Shown: positions 24,042-33,581, numbered from the stretch's first letter. The stretch: DNA of 64,000 nucleotides from Candidatus Kouleothrix ribensis (GCA_016722075.1 JADKGW010000001.1:5394001-5458000), one strand, 5' to 3'. The notes: a model not told the origin generated them from the letters alone. A program made the numbers and translations.

Positions 24042-25130
24042 TCAACGATATTCTTCCAGCGCCAGGCGTAGCTGGGCGTTCAGCTCGCGCGCCAGGCCGC
24101 GCCCGAAGCGAATTTGCGTCTGACCGACCAGTGCCGGCAGCAGTTCGGCCCACTGCTCGGCCGGCGCCGCCGGCGCAGGAAGGTCGACCGCCTGCCAGAT
24201 CTGCTCGGCGCGGGCCGGCTCGAGCACATCGTCGGCGATGCTACGCAGCTCGGCGCCAACTGCGGCGAGCCGCCGGCGAATAATCACCATGGTGATGTCG
24301 TCGGCCTGCTCACTGCCGCTCCAGGCGCGCAGCTCGTGCAGCAGCGCCGCCATCAGCGCGCGCGGCTTCAGGTGCGCATTGACCTGCAGCATCTGCTCGA
24401 GCCGGTCATAGCCATAGATATCGCCATCTTGCGGGCCGGCCTCGACAACGCCATCGGTGTAGAGCACCACAGTATTGCCGGGCTGAATGTAGGCACGGGT
24501 TTCGGTATACTCGCACTCTTCGTCGACACCTAGCGGCAGCCCCGAAAGCTCAAGCTCGGAGACCTGGCCGTTGATCAGCACCGGGTAATTGTGCCCGGCG
24601 TTGGCAATGTGTAGCTCGCCGCGCTGAATGTCGAGCCGGGCGTAGAGCATGGTCACCATGCCCTGGGGGATCTCCGATAGGACGCCACGGTTGGTGCCGA
24701 CCAGCGTCGTGCCGGGTGCTTCATCGCGCCGGGCAGCGTGTCGAAAAACGGTACGGGCTACGGCCATGCGCAGGGCGGCCGGCAGGCCCTTGCCCGACAC
24801 ATCGCCGATCATGATCCCATGCCAGCCGCCCGCCAACGGCAGAAAGTCGTAGAGATCACCGCCCAGATCGCGCGCCGGGATCGACACAGCGCTGATCTCC
24901 CATCCCGGTAAGCGCGGCACAGCCTCGAGCAACAGACCCTGCTGGATATCGCGCGCCAGCCGCATGTCTTGCTCGATCTCGGCCTGGCGGCGCAGTTCGT
25001 CGAGATTCTGCACCGGCGCGGGTGCGGCAGGTGTCGCTCTTGGCCGGGGTGGCGCCGGCGCTGCGCTGTGGGCGTGACCCAGCAGGGTTGTGTGGCGACG
25101 GCGATATAACTGGCGCTGCGATTTCGGCAT
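24042..25130 (-). CDS. SpoIIE/RsbU-type PP2C serine phosphatase
   Basis: A 362-residue protein. After a coiled N-terminal helix (RDIQQGLLLEAVPRLPGWE, about 65-85) comes the PPM phosphatase fold with metal-binding Asp residues in ARDLGGDLYDFLPL, GDVSGKGLPAAL, TDGVVEA and ADDITMV. Such enzymes dephosphorylate a STAS partner. The RDIQQGLL linker is the segment through which RsbU-like enzymes receive signals; here no sensory domain precedes it, and the far C-terminus adds about 75 residues beyond the phosphatase. Its gene starts 28 bases after the CheR stop, linking it to the chemosensory operon. Confidence 0.93.
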   Translation of the reverse strand: MPKSQRQLYRRRHTTLLGHAHSAAPAPPRPRATPAAPAPVQNLDELRRQAEIEQDMRLARDIQQGLLLEAVPRLPGWEISAVSIPARDLGGDLYDFLPLAGGWHGIMIGDVSGKGLPAALRMAVARTVFRHAARRDEAPGTTLVGTNRGVLSEIPQGMVTMLYARLDIQRGELHIANAGHNYPVLINGQVSELELSGLPLGVDEECEYTETRAYIQPGNTVVLYTDGVVEAGPQDGDIYGYDRLEQMLQVNAHLKPRALMAALLHELRAWSGSEQADDITMVIIRRRLAAVGAELRSIADDVLEPARAEQIWQAVDLPAPAAPAEQWAELLPALVGQTQIRFGRGLARELNAQLRLALEEYR

Positions 25131-25158
25131 AGTTACTACAAAGGATAGTAAAGGGGCC

Positions 25159-26736
25159 TTACGCCCCTACGTTGCTCAATGTCGAGCGCAAGAGATTATC
25201 GATATGTCGCTGGCATGTTTCACGTAGCCAGCTCACCGCCACGCCGTCGAGCAGCGCGCCGGGCGGATGTTTATCGAGCTTTTGCAGCGTATTGCGATAC
25301 TCTGCGGCCGCGCGATCGTGACGACTAGCCTGGCGGTAAGCCTCGGCCAGGTAAAACGATACCAGTTCGAGCTCGGCATTGAGATAGCGTGCGCGCTCAA
25401 GCTGCTGAATGGAGTTGGCCCACTGGCCCTGCCGGCTATAGATAATGCCGAGTAATAGGTAGGCTTCGGCGTGCAGCGTATCGATCTCGATCACCCGCTG
25501 AACCTCAGCCGCCGCCAGGTCGAGGTCGCCGCGATCGGCATGGGCGCGGGCCACCAGCGTGATCGCTGCGGGCGCCAGCGCCGAGTGCGGGGCAATATGC
25601 CGCAAGATCTCGAGTGCTTCGTCGAAGCGGCCCTGGGCCAGCAGCGTGTGGCCCTGGGCCAGCAGCGTGCGATCATTCTGGGCGCGTTGCGGGCCGGGTT
25701 CGGCGTGAGCAGCGTGGGCTGGCGCATGTGCAGCGCGCCTGCTTTTCGCCCGCTCGGGCACGCTGGTGCTATGGCCGGCACGGCTGCGGCCCGCGCGTGC
25801 GGGTACAGGTGGTGCCCCGGCAGCCGGTGGGCTGGCGATCGCTGGTGTCGTTGGGCTTTCTTTGGAATAAACGTATGCGCCGGCGATTTCTCGCGTGCGA
25901 AAACGATCGAAAATATTCCAGAGTGTCTCAGAAAATCCGAGAAACAGCAGCCCATCGCTGGGCAGGCACTCGTAGAATCGCGTGATTAGCTGCTGGCAGG
26001 TCTTCAGTTGGAAGTAGATCGTTACGTTCTGGCAGAAAATAATATCGATACCCTGCATCTCGCGCGGGAACGGCTCGAGCAGATTGATCTGCTCGAAGCG
26101 CACCAGTGATCGCACGGCCGCATCGACAATATAGCCGTCGTCGTATGCGTTAAAATGGCGTCGCAAGATCTCGGGCGGCACATTCTGTAGGCTGCGCCCG
26201 CGATACACGCCCGTGCGCGCGCGCTGGAGCGCCGGCTCGCTCAGGTCGGTAGCTACGATCTCGACCGGGCGGTGGCCTACGAGTTTAAAGGTCTCAAGGG
26301 CAGTGATCGCCAGCGAGTAGGCCTCTTCGCCGGTAGCACAGCCGGCGCTCCAGATGCGGATGGGTGTGCCAGCCGGCCGGCGCCGATGTAGCTCGGGCAG
26401 CAGCACGCTGCGCAGCGCATGGAAGTGTGGGCCATTGCGGAAGAACATCGTCTCGTGATTCAGCACCAGCTCGGCCAGGCGCCGAAGCTCATCGCGGCCA
26501 CCGGCAGCGCTGAGCCTGAGCTGGTAGCTATCGACCTGATCGCCGGTGGCGGCGAGCCGGCGCGCCAGGCTATGTTCGAGCAAGCGCTGGCGCGTCAGGT
26601 CGAGATGCACGCCGCTGTAGGCGGCCAGTATATCGCGGAAATACGTGAACTGCTCGGGTGTGAGCCAGCTTGCGCCGGCTTCGCCGGGGCTGCCGAGTAA
26701 GGGTGCAGGTGTTGGTGGCAGGTAGCGTCGGCTCAT
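25159..26736 (-). CDS. cheR: CheR-type methyltransferase with C-terminal TPR repeats
   Basis: 525 residues. The N-terminal CheR helical domain (about 25-100) and the SAM-binding methyltransferase domain (105-295; IRIWSAGCATGEEAYSLA, VATDLSEPALQRA, IIFCQNVTIYF) would methylate Glu residues of the MCP at 30867. A Pro/Ala/Arg-rich linker of about 60 residues (295-355) leads to TPR-like repeats (360-480; for example AEAYLLLGIIYSRQGQWANS). CheR-TPR fusions occur in non-flagellar chemosensory systems. It overlaps the cheB stop by four bases (ATGA). The linker includes two adjacent copies of LLAQG-type sequence (TLLAQGHTLLAQGRF), a small duplication. Confidence 0.94.
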   Translation of the reverse strand: MSRRYLPPTPAPLLGSPGEAGASWLTPEQFTYFRDILAAYSGVHLDLTRQRLLEHSLARRLAATGDQVDSYQLRLSAAGGRDELRRLAELVLNHETMFFRNGPHFHALRSVLLPELHRRRPAGTPIRIWSAGCATGEEAYSLAITALETFKLVGHRPVEIVATDLSEPALQRARTGVYRGRSLQNVPPEILRRHFNAYDDGYIVDAAVRSLVRFEQINLLEPFPREMQGIDIIFCQNVTIYFQLKTCQQLITRFYECLPSDGLLFLGFSETLWNIFDRFRTREIAGAYVYSKESPTTPAIASPPAAGAPPVPARAGRSRAGHSTSVPERAKSRRAAHAPAHAAHAEPGPQRAQNDRTLLAQGHTLLAQGRFDEALEILRHIAPHSALAPAAITLVARAHADRGDLDLAAAEVQRVIEIDTLHAEAYLLLGIIYSRQGQWANSIQQLERARYLNAELELVSFYLAEAYRQASRHDRAAAEYRNTLQKLDKHPPGALLDGVAVSWLRETCQRHIDNLLRSTLSNVGA

Positions 26737-27887
26737 AGCACACCTCGGCCAGGCATCAGTGCAGTTGGCTGGCTACCGGCTGCGACGAGCGCCACCAGCC
26801 GTGCAGCGATCTCGTTGGCCCCCAGCACCGCGCAAGTGGCGCCGAGGTGGATGGCAGCGCGCGGCATGCCATAGATCGTGCTGGTAGCCTCGTCTTGCGC
26901 GATCGTGTAGCCGCCAGAGCGCTTGATCGCCTGCATGCCGAACGCACCATCGCGGCCCATTCCAGTGAGCAATACGCCGATCGCGCGCGGGCCGAATACA
27001 TCTGCGGCAGCCTGCATCGAGATATCGATCGATGGGCGTTGGATCAGCAGCGGGTTGTTGCTGAGATGCACAGTCTGCTCGGAAGTGATCAGGAGATCGA
27101 GCTGATCGGGCACGAGCAGCACTTTGCCAGGATGTAGAGCCTGCCCTTCCTGGGCCAGCTGCACCGGCAAGCGGCTCGTATGGGCCAGCCACTCGGCCAT
27201 ACCGGCGCTGAAGCCGGCGGCGATATGCTGCACCACCAGTACGGCGGCGTTCAGATCGCGCGGCAGCCCATGCAGCACCTGGTTGACGACACGCGGCCCA
27301 CCGGTGCTGGCGCCAATCACGATGATCGGGTACTCGGGCCAGGCAGTGGCCGAGGGTGCGCGGGTGATGGGTAGCGGCGGTGCCTGGCCGGCGCGCTTGA
27401 GCGCTTTAGCCGGCGCAGCATGGTGAGGCTGGTCGGTGCCTGCGCCTGGCTTACGGCGGCCGCGCAAGTGTGTAACGACCTTGACGCGCGCGAGCACCTT
27501 GATGCGGCGGATCAGCTCGTGGCCGGCGCGGGCCAGGTCGGCCGGGTCGCTACCGGCAGGCTTTTCGATCACCTCGAGTGCCCCGGCGCCGAGCATTTTG
27601 AACGTGATATCGACATCGTGGCTTGCGAGCGAGGCGGTGAGCACCAGGATCGGCGTGGGGCAGTAGGCCATAACATGCTCGGTGGTTGCCAGCCCATCCA
27701 TCACCGGCATGCGCACATCCATGGTAATGATATCGGGGCGCAGCTGCTGCACTAGCTCGATCGCCTCGCGCCCATCGCGGGCCTTGCCAACAACCTGAAG
27801 CGCCGGGTCCTGCTCGAGCAGCTCGGTGATCACATGCCGCATTAGCGCGGAGTCATCGACTATTAGTACGCGGATTGGTTGGCTCAT
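26733..27887 (-). CDS. cheB: protein-glutamate methylesterase/deamidase
   Basis: 384 residues. An N-terminal receiver (phospho-Asp 57 in ITMDVRMPVMDG) is joined by a basic, Pro-rich linker (about 140-185) to the methylesterase domain with the catalytic triad Ser194 (IGASTGGPRV), His221 (VVQHIAAGF) and an Asp in TGMGRDGAFG. It removes methyl groups from the MCP and deamidates Gln residues when phosphorylated by CheA. Directly followed by cheR with ATGA overlap. The linker is longer than usual. Confidence 0.96.
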   Translation of the reverse strand: MSQPIRVLIVDDSALMRHVITELLEQDPALQVVGKARDGREAIELVQQLRPDIITMDVRMPVMDGLATTEHVMAYCPTPILVLTASLASHDVDITFKMLGAGALEVIEKPAGSDPADLARAGHELIRRIKVLARVKVVTHLRGRRKPGAGTDQPHHAAPAKALKRAGQAPPLPITRAPSATAWPEYPIIVIGASTGGPRVVNQVLHGLPRDLNAAVLVVQHIAAGFSAGMAEWLAHTSRLPVQLAQEGQALHPGKVLLVPDQLDLLITSEQTVHLSNNPLLIQRPSIDISMQAAADVFGPRAIGVLLTGMGRDGAFGMQAIKRSGGYTIAQDEATSTIYGMPRAAIHLGATCAVLGANEIAARLVALVAAGSQPTALMPGRGVL

Positions 27888-28043
27888 AGCGTGTGTGCGG
27901 CAGCGCAGCGGCGCGGTGCCGGCTCCCTGGGTTCTACAGCGTATTTCGGTTCGGACGTGTGTATGGGCGTACTCCGACAGTCGGTGGTAGCGCTGGAATG
28001 CGACCGATCGCCAGGAGCGGCTCGGTGCGAGTGCCGATACAGG

Positions 28044-28406
28044 TTACTGCATATCGAGAATATGCTTGACACGATTAGGCAGATTCAGGAGGTCGAGGTC
28101 TTTATTCAGGTAATCATCGACGCCGGCCTCGAAGGCAGCGTGCTTATCGTCGCTCGACGTGAGCATAATAATGCGTAGATCGTCGAGCGTCGGGTCGTCG
28201 CGCAGGCGCCGGCACACCTCGTAGCCGTCGATGCCGGGCATCTGAACATCGAGAACCATCAGATCGGGCACCTCGTCGGCGATCTTCGCGAGTGCCTCTT
28301 CGCCGCTATGCGCCAGCCGGACCTCGTAGCCATACATACTGAGCCGCATCTTGACGATATCGGTGACGAGCTTGCTATCATCGACGACGAGAATTTTCTC
28401 TGACAT
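28044..28406 (-). CDS. cheY: CheY-like response regulator
   Basis: A compact 120-residue receiver: DD in LVVDDSK, phospho-Asp 53 in LMVLDVQMPG, Thr in IIMLTSSDD and Lys 102 in DDYLNKDLD. It stands 56 bases after cheA and is the likely output or phosphate sink of the kinase. No DNA-binding domain. Whether it addresses a motility device (this group glides, it has no flagella) or the partner-switching proteins cannot be read from the sequence. TGGAGC precedes the ATG. Confidence 0.9.
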   Translation of the reverse strand: MSEKILVVDDSKLVTDIVKMRLSMYGYEVRLAHSGEEALAKIADEVPDLMVLDVQMPGIDGYEVCRRLRDDPTLDDLRIIMLTSSDDKHAAFEAGVDDYLNKDLDLLNLPNRVKHILDMQ

Positions 28407-28462
28407 GTCGTGCTCCAGTTGAACGGTAGTTGATAGGTGTCCATCAATATCTACCGCTAGAC

Positions 28463-30682
28463 TCAGGTAAGAAGTTGCTGTACAGTCTCCAGCAGGCTGT
28501 TCTGGTTGAACTGACTCTTGACGATATAGGCCTGAGCGCCGACCTCGAGGCCGCGCCGTTTGTGGGCTTCGGAGGCCAGGCTAGTGACAATGATGACGGG
28601 TAGATCGGTCAAACCCAGGTCGTTGCGAATACTGCTGGTGAGCTGGAAGCCATCGACACGCGGCATCTCAACATCGCTTACAACAAGATCGTAGGTATCA
28701 CCGCGCAGTTTGTCAAGCGCGTCGAAGCCATCGATCGCAGTAGTGACCTGATAGCCAGCCGATTGCAGGATCGAGCGGATCAGCTCGCGCGTGGTGAACG
28801 AATCGTCGGCGACCAGCAGGCGCGCGCTGCGACGTATGTCGTCGCGCTTAACACTCGGCGCGGCAAGGGTCATGCCACGGGCGGTTTGTGCCAATGTCAC
28901 CGGGTTGATCAGCAAGATCAGCCGGCCGTCGCCGAGCTGGATGGCGCCGTTGAAGCGGCGCTGCTTCTCGAGTAGTGGCCCCAGTGGCTTGACCACCACC
29001 TCACGTTCGTCGATGAGCCGGTCGACCAGCAGCGCCAACGGACGTTGGGTGCCGACCAAGACTGCTGGCATTCGCTGGCGCGATGGAAAGGCGCGCGCCC
29101 CACCGACATCGAGCAGATCGGCCAGGCGCAGCAGCGAAGCCAGCCGGCCATCGTGTGGCAGCATTGCACGGCCCTCGACGGTCTTCAGGCGCTCGGGATA
29201 GACCCAGGTGCTGCCCTGACAGCCGGCGGCCGGCAGGGCAAAAGTATGCTCGCCGATCTCGACCAGCAGCACGCGGGTCGTGACGAGTGTAAGTGGCAGC
29301 GCAAGTGTGATCGTGCTGCCGGCTTGCCGCTGCGAATCGACATGAACCTGGCCGCCTAGCTCGAGGATATTGGTGCGTACAACATCCATACCCACGCCGC
29401 GGCCAGAGATATCGGTAATAATCTGGGCGGTGCTGAAGCCAGGCATGAAGATTAGCTCGAGCGCCTCCTGATCGGTGAGCAGCGCCGCCGTCTCAGCGGT
29501 ATACAGGTTCCTGCGCACGGCGGCATCGCGCAAGCGTTGCGGATCCATGCCACGGCCGTCGTCGTGAATGCGCACATGGACATAGGCACCGAGTGCCTCG
29601 GCGCTGACGCTAATGGTACCCTGGCGCGGCTTACCGCCCTGTTCGCGCGCGTCGGGCGTTTCGATACCGTGGTCGACGGCGTTGCGAATCAGGTGGATGA
29701 GCGGGTCGTTGAGTGCCTCGATCACCTTGCGATCGAGCTCGGTAGCCTCGCCGGCCAGCACCAGTGCAATCTCTTTGCCCGTCTCGCGGGCAAGCTCGCG
29801 CACAAGGCGCGGCAGGTTTGTGAAGACGGTTGAGATCGGCAGCAGGCGTGCGGCCATCACCTCCTGCTCAAGATCCTCGATCAGGTGGCTGGTCTGGTTA
29901 GCGTGCTGACCGAAACGCTCGATATGCACACGGATCAGCTTGCTGGCCAGGTCGCCGGCGTTGAATGCACTGTTCAGATGTCGATCGATCACCTCGCGTT
30001 GCATTGGTGAGAAGCGCAGTTGCTTGAGCTGGCGCTGAAGCGCCAGCAATGCGCGCTCTTGCTGCTCGGCCAGCTGTGTCAGCTGTTCGAGTGTGTGCAG
30101 GTGTGCGGCCTGGAACTGGCGGCCGACGGCCAGCTCGCCGGCGAGGTTCAGCAGCCGGTCGAGCCGATCGACACGCACGCGGATGGTCTGGCGGGCGGGG
30201 CGGGCCGGCCGCGCAGCAGGGGCCGGCGTAGGTATCGCGACGGATGGCTCGGGCGTGGGCGTGGGTGTGGGTAGCGGCTCGACCTCGGGGGTAGCCCGGT
30301 TGCTCCGGCCAAGCGTGATAGTGAGTGTATCGACATCGATCGTTGAAGGGCGACCATCGACGGCGGCGTTGGTCAGCTCGAGGATGGCATCGCCACCGCG
30401 CAGTAAGTCGTCGGCGAGCGATCGATCGAGCTCGCGCCGGCCATCACGCACCGCACCCAGAATATGCTCGCAGGTGTGCGCGATCCGGCCGGTTGCCTCG
30501 AAGCCGAGCAGGCGGGCCGAGCCTTTGATCGTATGCATGGCGCGGAAGATTGCGTCGATCCGCTCGCGGTAGCCGCTCGATCCAGGCGCCAGCGCCTCGA
30601 GCTCGAGCAGGCCTTCGCTGACCACCCGCAGATTCTCGGCAGTTTCGTCGCGAAATTGGTTGTAGAACGCGCTTAGATCCAT
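28463..30682 (-). CDS. cheA: hybrid chemotaxis histidine kinase CheA with C-terminal receiver
   Basis: 739 residues: Hpt domain (1-115; phospho-His 50 in AMHTIKGSARL), a Pro-rich linker (about 130-165; several PTPTPEP-like runs), dimerisation helices, the ATPase domain (LIHLIRNAVDHGIE, DDGRGMDPQRL, GRGVGMDVVRTN), a CheW-like coupling domain (about 470-600) and a receiver (605-739; phospho-Asp 670 in LVVSDVEMPRVDG). The P2 CheY-docking domain is missing, replaced by the linker, as is common in hybrid CheA proteins. The fused receiver may be a phosphate sink or a relay point. It lies between the MCP gene (184-base gap) and cheY. Confidence 0.96.
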   Translation of the reverse strand: MDLSAFYNQFRDETAENLRVVSEGLLELEALAPGSSGYRERIDAIFRAMHTIKGSARLLGFEATGRIAHTCEHILGAVRDGRRELDRSLADDLLRGGDAILELTNAAVDGRPSTIDVDTLTITLGRSNRATPEVEPLPTPTPTPEPSVAIPTPAPAARPARPARQTIRVRVDRLDRLLNLAGELAVGRQFQAAHLHTLEQLTQLAEQQERALLALQRQLKQLRFSPMQREVIDRHLNSAFNAGDLASKLIRVHIERFGQHANQTSHLIEDLEQEVMAARLLPISTVFTNLPRLVRELARETGKEIALVLAGEATELDRKVIEALNDPLIHLIRNAVDHGIETPDAREQGGKPRQGTISVSAEALGAYVHVRIHDDGRGMDPQRLRDAAVRRNLYTAETAALLTDQEALELIFMPGFSTAQIITDISGRGVGMDVVRTNILELGGQVHVDSQRQAGSTITLALPLTLVTTRVLLVEIGEHTFALPAAGCQGSTWVYPERLKTVEGRAMLPHDGRLASLLRLADLLDVGGARAFPSRQRMPAVLVGTQRPLALLVDRLIDEREVVVKPLGPLLEKQRRFNGAIQLGDGRLILLINPVTLAQTARGMTLAAPSVKRDDIRRSARLLVADDSFTTRELIRSILQSAGYQVTTAIDGFDALDKLRGDTYDLVVSDVEMPRVDGFQLTSSIRNDLGLTDLPVIIVTSLASEAHKRRGLEVGAQAYIVKSQFNQNSLLETVQQLLT

Positions 30683-30866
30683 TATGTGTTGCTACAGCGC
30701 TTTCAGTTCGGTTGAACCACGGACACGATATGCGCTGGCTGAATTGGTCTGTACATCGCCGTAGCAATGAGCAGATGGGCTTATAGTGTGGTGAATGCCG
30801 TAAATGCCGCAGCGCACCTGGCTATGCGTACGATCGGGCGCTACTCGTGCCGCAGGCAGATTCGGG

Positions 30867-32456
30867 TTATCTCGCGCCGTTGCGGTTGGCGAGCACGGCC
30901 ATACGCTGGTCGATCGCGTCGATATCGGCCTTGAGCGCGCGATCATGGGTTGTATGGTCGGGTGAATCTTCGTACACCAGGCCGTGTAGGCGCTCGGCGA
31001 TGGCCGTGAGCATCTGAGCCGACTCAGCCATCTGGCGCGAGCCGGCGGCAGTCTGCCGTGCGACATCGGCGATCTCGCGCATGGTCTCAACCACCTGCTC
31101 GCTGGCGCTCTGCTGCTGGGCGGTAGCCAGGCTGATCTCGCCGCTGCTCTGGGCGGTACGCTCGGCGACCATCACGATCGCGTTCATCACCTCGCCGGCG
31201 CTATGGGCCAGCTCGACGCCATGTTCAACCTCTTTGCCACCCTCTTCAGCGGCCAGCACGGCCGAGTTGGTCGCCTGCTGGATCTCGGCGATCACGCCCT
31301 TGACCTCTTTGGCGGCGGCCAGTGCGCGGTTGGCCAGGCTTTTAACCTCGGCGGCTACCACTGCGAAGCGGCGGCCGTGCTCGCCGGCACCGGCCGCTTC
31401 GATCGCCGCGTTGAGCGCCAGCAGGTGGGTTTCGTCCGAGAGATCGTTGATCAAGTCAATGATCTCGCCGATCTGCTGTGAGCGCTCGCCCAGATTGAGC
31501 ACGCGCGCCGAGACATCCTGCATGCGGCCGCGGATGCGCTCCATGGCCTGGATGCTATTATCGACCGCGTCCTGACCCTCACTAAGATTCTCGAGGGTCT
31601 GGCGTGAGGCCTCGGCCACCTGCTCGGCGGCGATGGCAATCTGCCGCGCAGTCGAGCCAAGCTCCTCGATCGTAGTGCTAACCTCAGACACAGCGCTGGC
31701 CTGCTGGGTTGCGCCGCTGGCCTGCTGGTGCGACGCCGCGAGCAGCTCGGCGGCGGCGGTCGAGAGCTCGCTACCCAGCTCGATCTGCTGAATATTCTTC
31801 TCGAGCAGCTTCTGGTTCGACTGGAACAGCGCATCGGACTGTTCGCTGGCCTGTTCGCCAAAATGCGCGGTGCTATTCAACCAGACCAGTGCCAAGTAAC
31901 TGAGTAAGGCACCAGTCAGGCCAAAGGAGAGCAAAGAAACGATCTGGCCGGCCGCCCCAGCGATCGAGATCACCGGCGCAGTCAGGCCGGTGATTTCGAG
32001 CAGCGTCAGGATGAGGTAGCACACCAGCGCCAGCACGAATAAATAGATACTATCGTTGCGCGCGCCGAACAGCCCGGCTGCCATAATTGGCACTAAATAT
32101 AATATGCACACCGGGCCTGAGGTACCAGCAACCAGGTGGATCGCCAGTGTCACATACAGCACGGTAGCATACAGGAACACAATACTGGCATGCCGGTAGC
32201 GCTGCTTACGCAACAGCCAGATTGTCGCCCCGGTAATGACGAGTCCGATCGCGAGTGCGAATGATATGGTAGTGAGCACGCGTGGGTTCGACAGCATGCC
32301 AACCAGATTCAACACCACCATCCCGATGCCGCCGAGGAATGTAGTGGCGGCGAAGCTGAGAGCAAAGCGGCCTAGCAGCCGGGCGCGCTCGTTCTGGTTG
32401 TTGTAGATATCGACGGCCATGCGGCGGCTGCGGTTGTGGTCAGCTATCTGTGACAT
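30867..32456 (-). CDS. methyl-accepting chemotaxis protein with multi-span membrane sensor
   Basis: 529 residues. Residues about 28-190 contain five to six hydrophobic segments with short loops instead of a periplasmic ligand domain, so it senses something in or near the membrane. The signalling domain has the conserved hairpin (DETHLLALNAAIEAAGAGEH, RRFAVVAAEVKSLANRA), to which CheA and CheW bind. There is no HAMP domain that I can recognise. Glu/Gln pairs in the long helices are candidate methylation sites for CheR and CheB. Its start overlaps the second cheW by 17 bases, and the C-terminus has no CheR-docking pentapeptide. Confidence 0.93.
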   Translation of the reverse strand: MSQIADHNRSRRMAVDIYNNQNERARLLGRFALSFAATTFLGGIGMVVLNLVGMLSNPRVLTTISFALAIGLVITGATIWLLRKQRYRHASIVFLYATVLYVTLAIHLVAGTSGPVCILYLVPIMAAGLFGARNDSIYLFVLALVCYLILTLLEITGLTAPVISIAGAAGQIVSLLSFGLTGALLSYLALVWLNSTAHFGEQASEQSDALFQSNQKLLEKNIQQIELGSELSTAAAELLAASHQQASGATQQASAVSEVSTTIEELGSTARQIAIAAEQVAEASRQTLENLSEGQDAVDNSIQAMERIRGRMQDVSARVLNLGERSQQIGEIIDLINDLSDETHLLALNAAIEAAGAGEHGRRFAVVAAEVKSLANRALAAAKEVKGVIAEIQQATNSAVLAAEEGGKEVEHGVELAHSAGEVMNAIVMVAERTAQSSGEISLATAQQQSASEQVVETMREIADVARQTAAGSRQMAESAQMLTAIAERLHGLVYEDSPDHTTHDRALKADIDAIDQRMAVLANRNGAR

Positions 32457-32898
32457 AGATGGTATTGCCTTTACGTTCGGTGTTATTCTGCGAGCCGAGC
32501 AGTGCGCTACGCGCGATTGCGCGCAGATCGAGCTGGATGATCAGATCATCTTCGAAGGTCAGCGCGCCGATAGCCCATGAATGCTGCAGGCGCGCGCGCA
32601 GCAGCGCAGGCAATGGAGTGGCAGTAGCCGCCTCGAGAAACTGCTCGATCTGATCGACCAGCAGCGCGACATAGCGGCGGCGCATTGTGACGATCAGCGC
32701 GTGCCGGCGATGCTGCGCACTCTGGTCGGCCGGATCGAGCAAAGGCCCCAGCTCGACCCCCAGGCATGCTTGATCGAACAGCCCGCCTGCCTTAAGTACA
32801 GCAAGCTCGGGCACCAACCGTGCGTCAAACAAGTCGTCGCGCCGAATAGCGTAGCGATGGCGAGCTGTGCGTATGATCAGCAGCGGCTGGGTGGCCAT
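32440..32898 (-). CDS. cheW: CheW-like coupling protein, divergent copy
   Basis: 152 residues with the CheW fold by pattern: LLIIRTARHRYAIRRDDLFD at the N-terminus and a second half ALIVTMRRRYVALLVDQIEQFLEA. The first subdomain departs from the canonical GxxNLRGxxxPV sequence (here LFDQACLGVELGPLLD), so its CheA or receptor surface may have changed. It follows the first cheW after three bases and overlaps the MCP gene by 17 bases. Such a tandem of one canonical and one diverged CheW before an MCP suggests they form one array. Confidence 0.8.
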   Translation of the reverse strand: MATQPLLIIRTARHRYAIRRDDLFDARLVPELAVLKAGGLFDQACLGVELGPLLDPADQSAQHRRHALIVTMRRRYVALLVDQIEQFLEAATATPLPALLRARLQHSWAIGALTFEDDLIIQLDLRAIARSALLGSQNNTERKGNTIYVTDS

Positions 32899-32901
32899 GC
32901 G

Positions 32902-33372
32902 CTATTCCAAATTCCGCAGCGTGGCGATCAGTTCATCGAGATCGATCAAGGCGATTACCTGCTCGTCGTGCTGAACGACTCCGCGCAGAAAGCGCGCGCG
33001 CACTGGGTCAAGCGCCACCGGGATCGGCTCGATAGTTGTGATGACGATAGTGGTAAGATCGAGTACAGCCTCGAGCAGCAGCGCCAGGTCGACATCGTTG
33101 TGTGCCATGATCACCAGGCGTGTTGCGCGCGTGACCGGCGGGCTTTCGAGGCCAAGCAGTGGGTAGAGATTGACAATCGGTACGATCGTACCGCGCTGAT
33201 TCAGGATCCCCGGCAACATGGGCGGGGCGCCAGGCACTGGCGTGTAGTCGCGGTAGCGCATCACCTCGCGTACGCTCTGCGACGGCAATGCATATATTTC
33301 ACCGTTCATGCGCACCAGCAGCGCATCGTAGCTGGCGGGCGGTGAGTTGTCGGTCGGTTCGGCTGTTATCAC
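32902..33372 (-). CDS. cheW: CheW coupling protein
   Basis: 156 residues with the classic CheW signature: ALLVRMNGEIYALPSQSVREV, LPGILNQRGTIVPIVNLYPLLGL and AHNDVDLALLLEAVLDLTTI. It links MCP and CheA in the signalling array. Starts at GTG 33372, first gene of the run, with a promoter about 50 bases upstream. Next gene follows after three bases. Confidence 0.93.
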   Translation of the reverse strand: MITAEPTDNSPPASYDALLVRMNGEIYALPSQSVREVMRYRDYTPVPGAPPMLPGILNQRGTIVPIVNLYPLLGLESPPVTRATRLVIMAHNDVDLALLLEAVLDLTTIVITTIEPIPVALDPVRARFLRGVVQHDEQVIALIDLDELIATLRNLE

Positions 33373-33427
33373 AAAAACCTGCGGGTAGCGTTGCAGACAC
33401 GCGAAACGATTGATGCCAGCACCTGGC

Positions 33428-33457
33428 AGGATACTACGGATGCGACCGTGGGGTCAA
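33428..33457 (-). promoter_or_regulatory. promoter of the chemosensory operon
   Basis: Minus-strand TTGACC (33457-33452), 18-base spacer, TATCCT (33433-33428). Start near 33421, leader of about 49 bases before cheW. Confidence 0.6.
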
Positions 33458-33581
33458 GCAAACCGTTGGTACTCAAGGCACGATGATAACCAGTACTCTT
33501 GTTGTTAGGTAGCGTTCCGGCCTGGCGGTTTGGGCGGGGCGCCGCCGCACCACACCGATAGGAGCCGGTGTGGTTTTGCGC

